Shown here: piece after piece, positions 62,877 to 64,000 of the stretch
Numbering within the stretch: the stretch's first letter is position 1
How the letters are laid out: each line of letters begins with the position of its first letter
Notes under the pieces: generated by a model
Seen by the model: the letters and a program-made list of their open reading frames with translations, nothing else
The model's database searches: none
What the model was told of the DNA's origin: nothing
Source: Stieleria sp. JC731
Lineage (GTDB): Bacteria; Planctomycetota; Planctomycetia; Pirellulales; Pirellulaceae
DNA length: 64,000 bases
NCBI RefSeq assembly: GCF_020966635.1
Contig: NZ_JAJKFQ010000011.1
Location: 1,302,001 to 1,366,000 of the forward strand
Direction of reading: 5' to 3'
Translations under genes and position numbers: made by a program

Positions 62877-63134
62877 CTAGGGGAACGAAAAGGTCCATCC
62901 GGGTTTATTGTGGGTAGAGATTGAGTCCGCCGAATCAGAGGAAAAGTGTCGGGCCGGAATGGCACGAACTTAAGTAGGAACCAACAACATGCAGGCACTT
63001 CACTCGCTTACTTGCACTACCGGTAGTGCAAGCAAATGTTGGTTTCATTTTAAGTGCCAACTAAAGCTTGAAAGGCACGGCAGAATCCTTCTGAATAGGT
63101 GGTGATAACGCTACCCAATCAAGGAGATCCCGCC
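62877..63134. other. Intergenic stretch with a perfect palindrome
   Basis: Besides the palindrome described separately, the stretch has AACCAACA (62979-62986) and TGTTGGTT (63037-63044) as outer inverted arms. No gene is recognised. Confidence 0.4.
63011..63032. promoter_or_regulatory. Perfect 22-bp palindrome
   Basis: CTTGCACTACC (63011-63021) is followed directly by its exact reverse complement (63022-63032). It may be an operator, a recombination site or a cruciform-forming remnant. It lies between the immunity gene and the transposon. Confidence 0.5.
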
Positions 63135-63254
63135 GTGCTTGCTGAGCTTACTGAATCCGATTTCGCGAATCAAACCAAGCTGCAAGCTACCTCCACGCTC
63201 ATTCACCGAAAGAGAAAAGGGGGCAGGCCTCTGTTCTGGTCTAAACGGCTTTGA
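63135..63254 (+). pseudogene. 39-codon open frame cut by the left end of the transposon
   Basis: A GTG start behind a good ribosome-binding site (AAGGAGAT at 63121-63128) begins LAELTESDFANQTKLQAT and then runs into the left inverted repeat of the transposon, where it soon stops. It could be the 5' remnant of a gene interrupted by the insertion. No family recognised. Confidence 0.3.
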
Positions 63255-64000
63255 TAGGCTGCGGTTTTGATGCCGACGCGATTCCGTAGGGCCTCGGACT
63301 ATGCCTCGAGCTCCCCGTGCCGATGAAGCTGGTGGTCTTTACCTGTTCTCAACCGTGGCAATCTCCGAGCCGAGATCTTTCACAAGGATGAAGACTACGC
63401 CGCATTTGAGCGAATCCTCGGTGAGGCCCGGGAGATGAATCAGGTTGAATTGTTTGCATATCAACTGATGCCCAATCACTATCACTTGGTGATCCGACCG
63501 TTGGTCGATGGTGAAATGAGCCGCTTCAAGGGCTGGGTCGGCACACATACGATGCGGTACCACGCCCATTACCACACCGGTGGAACGAGGCACGTCTACC
63601 AGCAACGGTATAAGAGTTTTCCGATTCAGGATGATAATCACTTTCACGTGGTGTGCCGCTACGTCGAACGCAATGCACTACGCGCGGGCCTGGTCGAAAG
63701 TGCCGAGCAATGGCGATCGCTTCGGAGATGGCGCAATAGAAAGGACTCGGAGCCCAGGCTGCTGTCACGTTGGCCGCTTGCACGACCGCCGAAATGGGTT
63801 ACCCGTGTGAATCAGGCCTTGTCGGAAAAGGAAATAGAAGCGGTGCGACGGTCTGCTCAGCGAGGTGCCCCGCTGGGTGACGAAGGCTGGGTTGAATCGA
63901 TCGCATGACGGCTGAATCTAGAGTCGACGATGCGTCCCAGGGGCCGACCTGGAATCCGGAAACTATTCCAAGAAGCGAAGAAAGAGGCCTGACCCCTTTT
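63215..64000 (+). mobile_element. RAYT (IS200-like tyrosine transposase) element
   Basis: The left end AAAAGGGGGCAGGCCTCT (63215-63232) and the right end at 63983-64000 (reverse complement AAAAGGGGTCAGGCCTCT) match at 17 of 18 positions as inverted repeats. The transposase frame lies between them. The right end coincides with the window end, so the element may continue outside. Confidence 0.7.
63301..63908 (+). pseudogene. REP-associated tyrosine transposase with a one-base frameshift
   Basis: The start MPRAPRADEAGGLY at 63301 is in one frame. The rest (VLNRGNLRAEIFHKDEDYAA, then ILGEAREMNQVELFAYQLMP and NHYHLVI) is in the -1 frame from about 63343 to 63908. A missing A in what is normally a CAT histidine codon (GLYHVLNRGN in relatives) near 63341-63343 explains the shift. 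The HYH (HUH) motif and the catalytic-tyrosine helix YVERNALRAGLVE are intact downstream. From 63435 an ATG-started frame of 157 residues could still be translated. RAYTs mobilise REP hairpins; function here is probably lost. Confidence 0.8.

Noticed and set aside
62979-63044. Possible attC-like integron site formed by the palindrome and outer AACCAACA/TGTTGGTT arms
   Set aside because: The core GTTRRRY/RYYYAAC boxes are not in the required positions and no integrase gene is present.
1-64000. CRISPR arrays, tRNA or rRNA genes
   Set aside because: No regularly spaced identical repeats with unique spacers and no recognisable RNA gene were found on reading; a tRNAscan or Infernal run would be decisive.

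Overview
The window is chromosomal DNA of a planctomycete, most likely a Pirellulaceae member (Rhodopirellula-like). The signs are planctomycete-specific families: a DUF1588/DUF1585 cytochrome-type protein with a DUF1552 partner, a PSD1 (PSCyt1-DUF1549-DUF1553) protein with a DUF1501 partner, a LEPR-XLL-type N-terminus on a giant surface protein, and small GYF_2-type proteins. Family names come from recognition of the translated sequence; no database search was run.

Left part (1-36.6 kb) is mostly ordinary chromosome. In order: the tail of a DUF1588/1585 gene overlapping a DUF1552 gene; a rhomboid protease divergent from a PGPGW-type membrane protein; an exported TPR/HEAT-like protein; cysH with an Rrf2 regulator; a small exported protein; nrdR; a first array of REP-like hairpins; a GYF/zinc-ribbon protein; an outer-membrane barrel and a large low-complexity protein with a CpaC/RcpA-type N-domain; uvrB; an HTTM/gamma-carboxylase-like membrane protein and an exported Met/Gly-rich protein separated by a strong intrinsic terminator; a DUF4129 membrane protein; a DEDDh exonuclease with BRCT domain tail-to-tail with a DUF3445 (HDOD-type) protein; a redoxin-like protein; the PSD1-DUF1501 operon; a ThuA-like protein; a methyltransferase-larE operon; a second REP-like array; a membrane Ser/Thr kinase; and a nitrilase-family hydrolase.

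Right part (36.6-64 kb) is the accessory region. A GT-B glycosyltransferase diverges from a gene for a ~7,510-residue exported protein. That protein carries a planctomycete export/anchor signal, PPC, Ig-like, beta-helix, golvesin-like, discoidin, dockerin and Calx-beta modules, then about 2,000 residues of RHS/YD repeats, and ends shortly after the first motif (block A, CFVAGTPV) of a HINT autoprotease. The rest of the HINT domain (VGERVL, TxxH and HN motifs) is in the next gene, in another frame, behind its own membrane anchor. It is fused to a C-terminal HNH-like nuclease candidate. An ankyrin-repeat gene follows 11 bp later as the probable immunity protein. The nuclease and immunity segments are clearly AT-richer than the rest. 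I read this as a polymorphic toxin-immunity system whose HINT domain is divided between two membrane-anchored polypeptides.

The window ends inside or at the edge of a REP-associated tyrosine transposase element. Its transposase has a one-base frameshift, and its flanks carry matching 18-bp inverted repeats.
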